This document shows positions 55,787 through 64,000 of a DNA stretch of 64,000 bases, in pieces. Within the stretch, counting starts at the first letter, position 1. Every line of letters begins with the position of its first letter. Below the pieces are notes generated by a model that made no database searches, had not been told where the DNA came from, and saw nothing but the letters and a program-made list of their open reading frames with translations. Location: NCBI GenBank assembly GCA_029936425.1, contig JAPYSU010000012.1, positions 9,228-73,227 of the forward strand, written 5' to 3'. This DNA is from Litorimonas sp. Its GTDB lineage: Bacteria > Pseudomonadota > Alphaproteobacteria > Caulobacterales > Maricaulaceae. The translations under genes and the position numbers were made by a program.

Positions 55787-55801
55787 AGAAGGAGCGGCTG
55801 A

Positions 55802-56119
55802 ATGGGGATTCGCCAAGACCGCGAATATTACGTCTATATCCTCTGCAATCAGAAAAACGGGGCTCTTTACACGGGAATGACGAATGATTTGGGCGCGCGC
55901 GTTCTTGAACATAAAGAAAAGAAAGCCCCCAAAAGCTATACAGCTCAAAAAAACATCTCGCGACTCGTCTATTTCGAAGCTTTTGATACGCCGGGCGAGG
56001 CGATAGACCGGGAAAAGTTCGTTAAGAAGAAAACAAGGGCCTATCGCGTCAAACTGATAGAAACAAAAAACCCTGACTGGTCAGAATTATATTATCGTTT
56101 GGGGGAGTTGTTGTATTGA
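55802..56119 (+). CDS. GIY-YIG domain nuclease (UPF0213/YhbQ-like)
   Basis: A 105-aa protein that is almost only a GIY-YIG nuclease domain: YYVYILCNQKNGALYTGMTN at the start (the GIY and YIG positions are YIL and YTG), the conserved Arg in LGARVLEHK, the catalytic Glu in IDREKFVKKK, and the end ETKNPDWSELY. AAGGAG lies 8 bases before the ATG, in the short spacer after repeat copy 1. The gene is bracketed by two near-identical structured repeats, as if nuclease and repeats form one unit. Confidence 0.9.
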   Translation: MGIRQDREYYVYILCNQKNGALYTGMTNDLGARVLEHKEKKAPKSYTAQKNISRLVYFEAFDTPGEAIDREKFVKKKTRAYRVKLIETKNPDWSELYYRLGELLY

Positions 56120-56143
56120 TTGAAAATGTCCTACCAGGCCGAG

Positions 56144-56250
56144 AGGCTTTAGGCACAGCACCGGGCAAGCTGCGCTTGCGACGGTGTGACGAAGGTAGAA
56201 ATTTGGTCATACCGACGCGAGGTCGAAGACGTCGCCCGGTATAAGGGCCT
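56144..56250. repeat. 107-bp multi-hairpin repeat, copy 2, after the GIY-YIG gene
   Basis: Direct repeat of 55680-55786 with only two visible changes (GATGTC to GAGGTC, and the end GTGCCT to GGGCCT). Both changes weaken stems that are intact in copy 1. Starts 24 bases after the GIY-YIG stop codon. Confidence 0.9.
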
Positions 56251-56574
56251 TATCACTTCAGTTAGATGCAATTTTGAAGTTGAGCCTTGAAGAAAAATTA
56301 AATGGACCAAAAACAATTGAATCTATTCTTAATTAGTCTATCAAATTTGACGTTTTCTTAACTTTGACGCGCCTAAATGCGGAGAAAACTTGCAATTTCC
56401 TTAACACTGTGATACATAAAGGTTTATGTTAACTTTGAGAATACGTTCGATGCCTCCCAAATTCCGCGCGATCGTTTTTTAACGCTTCATATTTCGCAAA
56501 GCCTGACCCCGCCCTGACCCGGTCTAGTTTTGTCTGTTTGCGACCCGTCCCTTATAAAAATAAAAAAGGTTCCC
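56251..56574. other. AT-rich intergenic region before the hypothetical gene
   Basis: About 320 bases without a recognised gene. It holds several TTAAC words, which could be half-sites of a CtrA-type regulator, but no exact TTAA-N7-TTAA pair is seen. The promoter of the gene at 56575 must lie here. Confidence 0.5.
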
Positions 56575-57210
56575 ATGCTTTATCATAACTCCCGTCCGAT
56601 TGCTTCCAAAACTGCTGCCCACCGTTATGCCAACCGTCCTGACCGGTTTTATCAATGGCGGAATTTCTTTGAAGACCGTCCGGATGCGCTGGACTTAATT
56701 GAAGAAGAATTTGAGCTCCAAGTCGAAGACACCCGTCACGACAAATATTTCATCGTTCCGGGCCGTAGCAACATGATTACCCGCATGACAGATTCCGACA
56801 TGTTGGAAATCCGCTCCATGATCAGCACGGATGGCCCGCTGGAGCAGTGGGAACGTTCTATTAAAACCGCCTTCCCGCTCAAACGTACAACGTCTTCCAT
56901 GATCGGCACTTATATTCCGCGTTTCCGTGGATGCTGCTCCTCTGTTGCCGACGCTGAGAGCCTGACAGACGCCCTGTCCAAAAAGAGCAAATTCTACAGA
57001 ACAGAGCTCAATCGCCGTATTTTCGAAAGCGATGAATTGCGGGTCGAAGTTTCGACCATGACATTCGAGGGACAGGACTTTACAACAATTGCTATCTCTT
57101 CGGAATCCTCTGACAAGGTCTTGGAGGCGCTTAAACGGTTTGATTTTAAGCCGCGCGCCAATCAGAATTACGGCGCGTTTCTAAGCCAATTCCGTTCCCA
57201 TACGCTTTAA
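56575..57210 (+). CDS. hypothetical cytosolic protein
   Basis: A 211-aa protein from the ATG at 56575 (MLYHNSRPIASKTAAHRYAN), chosen because AAAAAGG precedes it; the frame can extend to 56530. No signal peptide or membrane segment is seen. The middle has the positions FIVPGRSNMITRMTDSD and GTYIPRFRGCCSSVADAESL. I recognise no family. A strong terminator follows, so it is likely a single-gene transcript. Confidence 0.7.
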   Translation: MLYHNSRPIASKTAAHRYANRPDRFYQWRNFFEDRPDALDLIEEEFELQVEDTRHDKYFIVPGRSNMITRMTDSDMLEIRSMISTDGPLEQWERSIKTAFPLKRTTSSMIGTYIPRFRGCCSSVADAESLTDALSKKSKFYRTELNRRIFESDELRVEVSTMTFEGQDFTTIAISSESSDKVLEALKRFDFKPRANQNYGAFLSQFRSHTL

Positions 57211-57233
57211 GCGAAGTCTAGATATCCAACATC

Positions 57234-57259
57234 AAAAGCCCGCTTAGAGCGGGTTTTTT
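57234..57259 (+). terminator. intrinsic terminator after the hypothetical gene
   Basis: CCCGC (57239-57243) pairs with GCGGG (57249-57253) around TTAGA, with A residues before and a T run to 57259 after. Confidence 0.85.
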
Positions 57260-57368
57260 CGTGGGCTGCCCTCATCAACATCCTGCACGGACTTTAAGCG
57301 TTTCGTCATGAACTGCGTTTAGAGTTGGTTCGAATCTTGCAGGTCGGCCCCTCTGCACTTATTGAGCC

Positions 57369-58418
57369 ATGACTATGTCAGCCACTGTTCAACAGCCCCG
57401 CTCTGAAATTCTGCCCGCCAAAGAGCCGCGCGTAGAGAGGGAGGATTTACCCGAAATTACCCCGTTCAAGCCGCCTTTCTGGATGCGCAGCGCCTTTGTT
57501 CAAACCGCAATTGCGAGCATGAAGTTTCGAAAGCGCGGGCCGAATCCTATGCTCGACGCCGCCGAAGAACGCATTATCGAATGCGATGACGGTGTGCGCC
57601 TGTTGGGGAGTTATTCGCCCAATCCGGAGAACAAAGCGCTCGTTATCTTTCTTCATGGCTGGGAAGGCTCGCAAGACTCCACCTATGTCGTCTCCAGCGG
57701 CCGTCACATGTATGAACAGGGCGCGTCCGTTTTTCGTCTCAATTACCGCGATCACGGCAACAGCCATCATTTGAACGAAGGCGTCTTCTACTCCACGCTT
57801 TTCAATGAGGTTTTTGACGCCGTCAAACAGGCCGCGACACTGGCGGACGGCGCTCCGGTTTATGTTGTCGGATTTTCACTCGGCGGGAATTTCGCGCTTC
57901 GGATTGCGCGCTCCCTTCGCGATCTGACGATACGAAACCTCAAACATATCGTCGCGATCAGCCCTGTCGTGGACCCGTGGGGCGCGTCGCCTCTGGTTGA
58001 TCAAAACTGGCTTTACCGCCGTTATTTCATGAAAAAATGGACAAAATCGCTTCGCAAGAAAGAAGAGCTATATCCGCATATTTATGATTTCAGCACAATT
58101 CTGGCGGAAAACAGAGTTCTGGATATCACGCAGAAACTTCTGCCCGCCTATTCGGATTATCCGGATATGGAGAGCTATTTCAACGCCTACCGCGTCGATC
58201 CGCATGACCTGGAATATTGCCCGCTGCCGATCTCAATTATCACGGCGGCCGATGACGGGATGATACCGGAAGAGGACATTGAAAAATTGGTTCTCAATAA
58301 AAATGCCCGGCGCATCATTCACGATCACGGCGGCCATAACGGATTTTTCCAAAGCCTGATGGGGCCAACCTGGTATGATGATTATATCAGCGACATGATT
58401 TTCGGAGGCGAAAGCTGA
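57369..58418 (+). CDS. YheT-family alpha/beta hydrolase
   Basis: Serine hydrolase-like protein of 349 aa. The oxyanion region LVIFLHGWEGSQDSTYVVSS (about residue 91), the nucleophile S170 in VVGFSLGGNFALRIA, the acid Asp near ITAADDGMIPEED and the His in DHGGHNGFF are all visible. The PFWMRSAFVQTAIAS start region matches YheT. Substrate unknown. Two ATGs (57369, 57375) are possible starts. Confidence 0.87.
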   Translation: MTMSATVQQPRSEILPAKEPRVEREDLPEITPFKPPFWMRSAFVQTAIASMKFRKRGPNPMLDAAEERIIECDDGVRLLGSYSPNPENKALVIFLHGWEGSQDSTYVVSSGRHMYEQGASVFRLNYRDHGNSHHLNEGVFYSTLFNEVFDAVKQAATLADGAPVYVVGFSLGGNFALRIARSLRDLTIRNLKHIVAISPVVDPWGASPLVDQNWLYRRYFMKKWTKSLRKKEELYPHIYDFSTILAENRVLDITQKLLPAYSDYPDMESYFNAYRVDPHDLEYCPLPISIITAADDGMIPEEDIEKLVLNKNARRIIHDHGGHNGFFQSLMGPTWYDDYISDMIFGGES

Positions 58419-58453
58419 TTGCGCTCCCAATGTGAAGCCCCTAAATCACCTTC

Positions 58454-58882
58454 ATGCTAATGATGATAATCAAGTCTCTTGTTTTTATATCGCTCGGAGT
58501 GTGTGTTTTGTTCTTTCTTCTTGGTCTACTGTCCCAGAAGGGAAAGTCCAAACGCCTCGAAAACGGGCGATTGGCGGATTGCCCCGCTTCGCCCAATGCC
58601 GTGAGTTCAGAGCCGGGAACGCAGCCCGAAAAATATGTAGAGCCCTTGCAGGCAAAACTGGAAGACGTTTTGCAGGCCATTAAAGACACAGGCGGCGTGA
58701 TAACGTCCCAGAGCGATAATTATCTCTCCGCCACATATATGAGCGCGGTATTCAAGTTTGTTGACGATGTCGAAGTGCGCGCCGACGGGGCGCTCTGTCA
58801 CATTCGCTCGGCCTCCCGCGTCGGCTATTCAGATAGAGGCGCAAACCGAAAGCGTGTTGCCGCCATCAGAGCCGCGCTTTAA
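58454..58882 (+). CDS. DUF1499 family protein
   Basis: A 142-aa protein with an N-terminal membrane segment (SLVFISLGVCVLFFLLGLLS) and a DUF1499 domain: ADCPASPNAVSSEPG (usually PNCVSS), YMSAVFKFVDDVEVRADG and HIRSASRVGYSDRGANRKRV. Function unknown. Confidence 0.85.
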   Translation: MLMMIIKSLVFISLGVCVLFFLLGLLSQKGKSKRLENGRLADCPASPNAVSSEPGTQPEKYVEPLQAKLEDVLQAIKDTGGVITSQSDNYLSATYMSAVFKFVDDVEVRADGALCHIRSASRVGYSDRGANRKRVAAIRAAL

Positions 58883-58976
58883 AAGAATTCTTACACCCAT
58901 CGAAATAAGCGCATGAAACGTAAAGATATCAAAGCGCTGAACGGCGCGAATTATTACCGCGCAAAAGAGGATAAAA

Positions 58977-59549
58977 ATGGCTGAGACAACGAACGGAAAA
59001 AAGATTGATTATGATCGGGTGAAAACTCTGACCGCGGAACTGCTTGAGGCTTTGGGTGAGGATCCCAGCCGAGAAGGCTTGGTGGATACGCCCCGGCGGA
59101 TTGCTGATTTCTGGCGTGAATTCATTGAGTATGACACGGGAAAAATTGATACGACCTTTGATGCGGTCAAGCATAACCAGATGGTTGCGGTCACCGGAAT
59201 GAAGGTTTGGTCAATGTGTGAGCATCATATGCTCCCATTCTGGTGCGATGTGTCTATCGCTTATATCGCCGAGGATAAGGTCTTGGGTTTGTCAAAATTT
59301 GCCCGGATTGCTCATAAACATGCGCATAAATTGACGCTACAGGAACAGTTGGTATCGGATATCGCCAATGATTTGAAAGATATCCTCGGCACCGAGAATA
59401 TTGCCGTTATGGCGAAGGGCGAGCACCTGTGCATGACCATGCGCGGCATTAAAACGCCTCATAGAATGATCAGTACGGCCTTGTCCGGCAAGTTTCATCA
59501 AACCGAACAACGTATGGAGTTCCTTCGAATTATTGATGCTGGTATTTAA
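58977..59549 (+). CDS. folE: GTP cyclohydrolase I
   Basis: First enzyme of tetrahydrofolate (and pterin) synthesis; converts GTP to dihydroneopterin triphosphate. The 190-aa protein has the zinc ligands C81 and H84 in WSMCEHHMLPFWC and C152 in GEHLCMTMRG, the conserved LGLSKFARIAHKHAHKLTLQE and KTPHRMISTALSG. GAGGATAAAA precedes the ATG. Confidence 0.96.
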   Translation: MAETTNGKKIDYDRVKTLTAELLEALGEDPSREGLVDTPRRIADFWREFIEYDTGKIDTTFDAVKHNQMVAVTGMKVWSMCEHHMLPFWCDVSIAYIAEDKVLGLSKFARIAHKHAHKLTLQEQLVSDIANDLKDILGTENIAVMAKGEHLCMTMRGIKTPHRMISTALSGKFHQTEQRMEFLRIIDAGI

Positions 59550-59614
59550 TTCGCATTAGGTCCGGGCTGAATTGCCCCATCGCGCGAGAGCCTGATTTAC
59601 GCTATACTTTGGCC

Positions 59615-59995
59615 ATGACCCCAGAGCTTCTCCGACGTGATTGGCTGTCTTTACGCTATTGGCTAACGCGATGCGTGCTGCCCAGCGCGGCCATTCTCGT
59701 CGGAATATTGCTCCTGTTTCGGGGGCTGACAGATAACGCATCGGATTTGAACCAGAACGCTCTTATTGTCGGCTTTTTCTCTTTATATTTTATTTTTGTA
59801 CGGGGCGGGCACTTGTTGATGATCCGTAGCCTTCACTTTGAATTGCTCAAGAAATACCCCGAAGGCTACGCTGAAAAACTTGGCTATATTCCGCGCGGGC
59901 AGATTCGGCGCCGCAATGTCGGGTTTACCTTGGCCCGAATAAAGCGCGAACTCATGCTGGAAGAGAAAAAGAAAAAGTCCAAGCGACTTGGTTGA
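59615..59995 (+). CDS. small membrane protein of unknown function
   Basis: A 126-aa protein with two hydrophobic segments near residues 20-70 (VLPSAAILVGILLLFRGL and NALIVGFFSLYFIFV) and a basic C-terminal tail ending EEKKKKSKRLG. The ATG at 59615 is preferred to the TTG at 59609. No family recognised. It precedes another small membrane protein. Confidence 0.65.
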   Translation: MTPELLRRDWLSLRYWLTRCVLPSAAILVGILLLFRGLTDNASDLNQNALIVGFFSLYFIFVRGGHLLMIRSLHFELLKKYPEGYAEKLGYIPRGQIRRRNVGFTLARIKRELMLEEKKKKSKRLG

Positions 59996-60046
59996 AAACG
60001 GACTCTGCGCGCTTGACTTCATCCCCCTCTGTGGCAATTCAAACTC

Positions 60047-60604
60047 ATGACAGCTCAGGAAACGTCAGTCTCAACGCCAATCCGTTCGCAGTGGGACGAG
60101 ATCACAAAGTTATTTAAGGCGCGATCGGCCTTTCGCTTGCATAAATATTGGATGGGCGGCCTGACATCCCGCATCGGGGCCAATCGACTTTCATTATTGC
60201 GCGGTACGAAACAGGCGAGACGTCTGGATGAATTACTTCATGATCTGACCAATCGTGATGTCAAAGCGCTCCGAACCTTTGCCGCCGTGAACCAGGAACA
60301 GGCGACCGCCGCCTTTCGTTTGACGATGGTGACCAATATTACCTGGCCAGTTGGATTTCTGGCGATCCTTCACCAATTTTCGCCCGACGGGTTAGGGACG
60401 CTTGTTCAAACCCACTTTGAATCCGACTTTTTATTTCTAACCGTATTGGGAGCGACGGTTATTCTCTTGGTGATAGGTGTGGCGCTCTTTGCGCTGGCCA
60501 ATTTAAGCCAGGCGCGGGACATACGCCACCTGATCGATTTACACGCGGCAGAGCGCGGGATTTACTTCGGTCTGGAAGACATGGAGGAGCTAAGTCTCAC
60601 CTAG
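60047..60604 (+). CDS. small protein with two C-terminal membrane segments
   Basis: A 185-aa protein. The N-terminal 90 residues are hydrophilic and helical (QWDEITKLFKARSAFRLHKY). They are followed by segments TWPVGFLAILHQFSPDGLG and LFLTVLGATVILLVIGVALF, and an acidic tail. No family recognised. Confidence 0.65.
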   Translation: MTAQETSVSTPIRSQWDEITKLFKARSAFRLHKYWMGGLTSRIGANRLSLLRGTKQARRLDELLHDLTNRDVKALRTFAAVNQEQATAAFRLTMVTNITWPVGFLAILHQFSPDGLGTLVQTHFESDFLFLTVLGATVILLVIGVALFALANLSQARDIRHLIDLHAAERGIYFGLEDMEELSLT

Positions 60605-60671
60605 ACGACTTGAGTCCGGTGTGATAGGCGAAAACCATGTTTAAACGGGTTATGACAATACGAATTATTAG

Positions 60672-60696
60672 CCCGGTACGCTGACGGCGTGCCGGG
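60672..60696 (+). promoter_or_regulatory. strong hairpin in front of ileS
   Basis: CCCGGTACGC (60672-60681) pairs with GCGTGCCGGG (60687-60696), ten pairs with one G-U, loop TGACG. It is 44 bases before the ileS ATG and has only AATTTC after it, so a terminator is less likely than a leader or palindromic element. No T-box features are seen. Confidence 0.45.
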
Positions 60697-60740
60697 AATT
60701 TCAACCCGCTTTTTAACGTCCTTATACATCCGAGACATTC

Positions 60741-63700
60741 ATGACTGATTCCAATAACACGACCCGCGATTATCGCGAGACGTTATTCCTGCCAAAAACC
60801 GATTTCCCAATGCGGGCGAGCCTGCCCAAACGCGAACCTGACTGGATCGCGCGCTGGAATGAGATTGACCTTTATCAAAAGCAACGCGAAGCCGAAAATG
60901 CCAAAGGGCCCTATACGCTTCATGACGGCCCGCCCTATGCCAATGGTCATATTCATATGGGGACGGCGCTTAATAAAATTCTCAAGGATATCGTCAACCG
61001 CTCCCACCAGATGCTGGGTCATGACGCCAATTACGTCCCCGGATGGGATTGCCACGGCTTGCCCATTGAGTGGAAAGTCGAAGAAGAGTTTCGCGGGAAA
61101 GGCCGCCAGAAAGAAGACGTTCCGGGGTCAGAATTTCGCACGCGTTGCCGCGCTTACGCGGCTGAATGGCTCGACGTACAGCGCGAAGAATTCAAACGCC
61201 TCGGCGTCATCGGCGATTGGGATACCCCCTATAAAACCATGAATTTTGACAGCGAATCCGTTATCTGCGGCGAGTTGTTGAAAATTGCCGGGACAGGGCA
61301 GCTTTATCGCGGGTCCAAACCCATCATGTGGTCCCCGGTCGAACAGACCGCACTCGCCGAAGCCGAAGTCGAATATCAGGATAAGAAGGCGACACAGATC
61401 TATGTGAAATTTCCGGTGCGGGAATTTTTAGGAATTGATACCAACTCCGAAGGCTTTGCTTCGACTAAAGTTGTAACTAATATTTTGAAGCAATTGGATG
61501 ATTATCAAAAAGAAGTTCGTATTAAAGAGTTGTTAGATGCATCTGTAGTGATTTGGACAACAACCCCTTGGACAATTCCAGCGAATAGAGCAGTCGCATA
61601 TTCGAAATCAGAGCCCTATTTATGTATTGAAGTTCTTGAGATGAAGTCCGAGGAAGAGGTGGGCTTTAAACCTTGGGATTTAGTTGGGCAGAAATTAATT
61701 GTTGCTTCTGAATTGCTTTTAGATGTTTTAAATGCGGCGCATATTTCTCATCAAAAAATTATTTCTGAAGTCGAACAAGACTTGCTAGAAATTCTTATCC
61801 TAGATCACCCCCTTAAAAATATGGAAGAGGCAGAAGGTAAATTCGATTTTCCTGTCCCGCTTCTCGAAGGCTCTCACGTCACGTCAGACGCTGGTACGGG
61901 CTTTGTTCATACAGCGCCGAGCCATGGTGAAGATGATTACGGAATCTGGATTTCCAACCAAAAAATGCTAGAAGAGATAGGCGTTGACCCCATCGTCCCG
62001 ATGACGCTCGACGACGCCGGCTGCTATACTGATGTCATGCCAGCGCGATTCCAAGGCCTCGATGTCATCCGCACCTCTGGTAAAAAACGCGGACAGGACG
62101 GCAAGGCGAATGGCGAGGTTATCAAAGCCTTAATGGAAACGGGCAATATCCTGGCGCGCGGTATCATGATGCTTCGCGACGCCCATAGCTGGCGCTCCAA
62201 AGCCCCCGTAATCCGCCGCGCCACGCCGCAATGGTTTATCTCCATGTCCAAAGATGGTCTGCGCGACAAAGCATTGAAGGCGATTGACGATACTGCCTTT
62301 TGGCCGGACCGCGGGCGTAACCGAATTGGCACCATGGTTGCCGATCGTCCTGACTGGCTGATTTCCCGCCAGAGAAACTGGGGCGTTCCGATTACGCTTA
62401 TCGTCGACAAAGACGGAAAACTTCACACAGAACGCGATGATGCCGACGCCATTAATTCCCGTATTCTCGCCAAGGTGGAAGAGCAGGGCGTGGATGGGTG
62501 GTTTGACACGCCGCTCGAAGAGTTCATGCCAGATGATAATGACGGCTGGGAAAAGGTGACGGATATTCTGGATGTCTGGTTTGACTCCGGCTCTACTCAT
62601 GCCTTTTGTTTGAAGCGTCGTGACGATTTGCCGGACCGCGCTGACCTCTATCTCGAAGGGTCAGACCAACATCGCGGCTGGTTCCAGAGCTCGCTCATGG
62701 AAAGCTGCGCAATCTACGGCGAAGCGCCCTATAAAGGGGTCCTGACCCACGGCTTTGTCGTGGATGAAAAGGGTTTCAAAATGTCGAAGTCTCTCGGCAA
62801 TACGATGAGTCCTGAAGACATTTCCAAACAATATGGCGCAGAAATCATGCGCATCTGGACGGCCAGTTCCGATTGGGCGAATGATCTGAAAATCGGCAAG
62901 GAAATCATCCAGACGAGCGCGGATGCTTACCGCAAACTTCGTAATACGCTGCGTTATATGATCGGCGCTCTGGACGGCTTTGACGACTCCGAAACGGTCG
63001 CTTATGCCGACATGCCGGCGCTCGAAAAATGGGTGCTGCATCGTCTGTCTGAAATCACAGCAGAGCATGAAGGATGGGTTCGCAATCACGATCACAAGAA
63101 GATCTTCAGCACTTTATTTAATTTCTGCACGGTGGATTTGTCAGCCTTTTATTTCGATATTCGGAAAGACGCGCTCTATTGCGACCCTCTGAATAGCACC
63201 CGCCGACGCGCCTGCCGCACGGTCATGAATGAAATTTTCCAGCGCCTGACGACTTGGCTTGCGCCGATCATGAGCTTCACCATGGAAGAGGTCTGGCAAG
63301 CAAGGCATCCGTCCGAAGACGGCTCTGTGCATTTGGAGCTGTTCCGAAGCTGTCCGGATGAGTGGAAGAATGAGGATTTGGCGTCGCATATCCAAGCCGT
63401 TCGTGATTTCAGAGTAAAAGCTCAAGAAGCGATTGAGCCTTTGCGGAGAGAGGGCGTTATTAAATCTTCTCTTGACGCTTCGGTAAAGGCAGCAGAGGCC
63501 GGCCTTTCAGGTCCAATGAAAGCGCTCGGAGTCACGGATGACAACACATATGAAAACCCAAGCGACCCACGAGATTGCTTGGCGGATTATTTAATTGTCA
63601 GCCATTGCGAGCTCAGCGCAAGCCAGGACGAGGGCAGTCTCTCTGTCTCCGATTTGAAAGAAGCTGAAGGCTATAAAAAGTGCGAACGTAGCTGGAAATA

Positions 63701-63767
63701 TTTCCAAGGCGAAGGCGAAATTACGCCAAGAGACGCCGCCGCTGTGGCGTTGTTTGATAAGAAGTAA
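60741..63767 (+). CDS. ileS: isoleucyl-tRNA synthetase
   Basis: Charges tRNA-Ile, 1008 aa. The HIGH motif is in PYANGHIHMGTAL (about residue 72), the editing domain has IWTTTPWTIPANRA and SDAGTGFVHTAPSHGEDDYG, and the KMSKS motif is FKMSKSLGNT. The start of the editing domain seems to hold an extra segment of about 30 residues (near LGIDTNSEGFASTKVV to KELLDA), and the DNA from about 61430 to 61850 is clearly AT-richer than the rest, suggesting recombination with a foreign copy. No C-terminal zinc cysteines are seen. Confidence 0.95.
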   Translation: MTDSNNTTRDYRETLFLPKTDFPMRASLPKREPDWIARWNEIDLYQKQREAENAKGPYTLHDGPPYANGHIHMGTALNKILKDIVNRSHQMLGHDANYVPGWDCHGLPIEWKVEEEFRGKGRQKEDVPGSEFRTRCRAYAAEWLDVQREEFKRLGVIGDWDTPYKTMNFDSESVICGELLKIAGTGQLYRGSKPIMWSPVEQTALAEAEVEYQDKKATQIYVKFPVREFLGIDTNSEGFASTKVVTNILKQLDDYQKEVRIKELLDASVVIWTTTPWTIPANRAVAYSKSEPYLCIEVLEMKSEEEVGFKPWDLVGQKLIVASELLLDVLNAAHISHQKIISEVEQDLLEILILDHPLKNMEEAEGKFDFPVPLLEGSHVTSDAGTGFVHTAPSHGEDDYGIWISNQKMLEEIGVDPIVPMTLDDAGCYTDVMPARFQGLDVIRTSGKKRGQDGKANGEVIKALMETGNILARGIMMLRDAHSWRSKAPVIRRATPQWFISMSKDGLRDKALKAIDDTAFWPDRGRNRIGTMVADRPDWLISRQRNWGVPITLIVDKDGKLHTERDDADAINSRILAKVEEQGVDGWFDTPLEEFMPDDNDGWEKVTDILDVWFDSGSTHAFCLKRRDDLPDRADLYLEGSDQHRGWFQSSLMESCAIYGEAPYKGVLTHGFVVDEKGFKMSKSLGNTMSPEDISKQYGAEIMRIWTASSDWANDLKIGKEIIQTSADAYRKLRNTLRYMIGALDGFDDSETVAYADMPALEKWVLHRLSEITAEHEGWVRNHDHKKIFSTLFNFCTVDLSAFYFDIRKDALYCDPLNSTRRRACRTVMNEIFQRLTTWLAPIMSFTMEEVWQARHPSEDGSVHLELFRSCPDEWKNEDLASHIQAVRDFRVKAQEAIEPLRREGVIKSSLDASVKAAEAGLSGPMKALGVTDDNTYENPSDPRDCLADYLIVSHCELSASQDEGSLSVSDLKEAEGYKKCERSWKYFQGEGEITPRDAAAVALFDKK

Positions 63768-63807
63768 CTGTTTCCCGAATATTCTTTTCCCCGTTGATGG
63801 GGTTTAC

Positions 63808-63937
63808 CCTCCTCCGTTTACGGGGGGGGAGGTGGGCCGCGACTGCGGCTCGGAGGGGGGAGCCGTGCTAAATAAACGCCAGCGTAATACGCTCCCCCCA
63901 TCCCCGCTTCGCGGGACTTCCCCCGTAAACGGGGGAA
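63808..63937. repeat. GC-rich palindromic element after ileS
   Basis: Two small palindromes of similar sequence, CCGTTTACGG (63814-63823) and CCCCCGTAAACGGGGG (63920-63935), face each other across about 100 bases that also contain CCCGCTTCGCGGG. It is a REP-type element; an open frame through it is an accident of composition. Confidence 0.65.
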
Positions 63938-64000
63938 GATGATCACCACTTATCCCGCCAAAAACCCCAAAATTCCCAATCCCTTACAGAAAATCGACGA

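Noticed and set aside
58913..58984. 23-codon frame overlapping the start of folE
   Set aside because: It could be an upstream control peptide, but there is no Shine-Dalgarno and no sign of conservation can be seen here.
60605..60740. T-box riboswitch before ileS
   Set aside because: Only one simple hairpin is present; no specifier loop, T-box sequence or terminator/antiterminator pair.
63754..63942. 62-codon frame after ileS
   Set aside because: It runs through the palindromic element and has a low-complexity, Pro/Gly-rich product.

Overview
The window is chromosomal DNA of an alphaproteobacterium. The start holds the end of the spc operon and the alpha operon (rpmD, rplO, secY, adk, rpsM, rpsK, rpoA, rplQ) in the usual alphaproteobacterial order. 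Later come propionyl-CoA carboxylase genes, an ECF sigma factor next to a ChrR-type anti-sigma factor, glpK, uvrB, gap, folE and ileS. Moderate GC, marine-type surface proteins and REP-like intergenic palindromes suggest a marine member of the Hyphomonadaceae/Maricaulales type; this placement is an inference from gene content and style, not from a marker-gene comparison.

1-5.8 kb: ribosomal protein, translocon and RNA polymerase genes, ending in a clear terminator. The L15 gene is fused to a DUF2853 domain. 5.9-7.8 kb: two tandem DUF547 proteins. 7.9-23 kb: a surface-protein region. It holds a fibre-like secreted protein with a small partner, a fused permease/FG-GAP/UnbV protein, two translationally coupled Sel1-repeat proteins and a roughly 2,570-residue repeat-built autotransporter.

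23-30 kb: a glycan locus. A left-pointing set (JmjC/cupin protein, WecE-like aminotransferase, methyltransferase) is divergent from a right-pointing set (WecD-like acetyltransferase, GtrA flippase, GT2 transferase), followed by a polytopic membrane protein. WecE plus WecD suggests a TDP-4-acetamido-4,6-dideoxy sugar that the GtrA/GT2 pair would move across the membrane and attach to a surface polymer.

30-46.5 kb: a tRNA with anticodon CAT and mostly housekeeping genes (glpK, lipid hydroxylase, rhodanese, uvrB, sigma/anti-sigma, DUF885 peptidase, a divergent PEP-carboxylase-like gene behind gap, a renalase-like flavoprotein, free-Met sulfoxide reductase, a LOG-family protein). 46.5-51 kb: an RND efflux pump and its adaptor.

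51-56.3 kb: pccB and pccA are separated by a palindrome and an unrelated, AT-richer gene resembling Abi-alpha/DUF4393 proteins. Directly after pccA, a small GIY-YIG nuclease gene lies between two almost identical 107-bp multi-hairpin repeats. This nuclease-plus-palindrome unit is the best candidate for a little-described system in the window. 56.5-64 kb: small hypothetical and membrane proteins, a YheT-type hydrolase, DUF1499, folE, and ileS, whose editing domain shows an AT-rich stretch and an apparent insertion.
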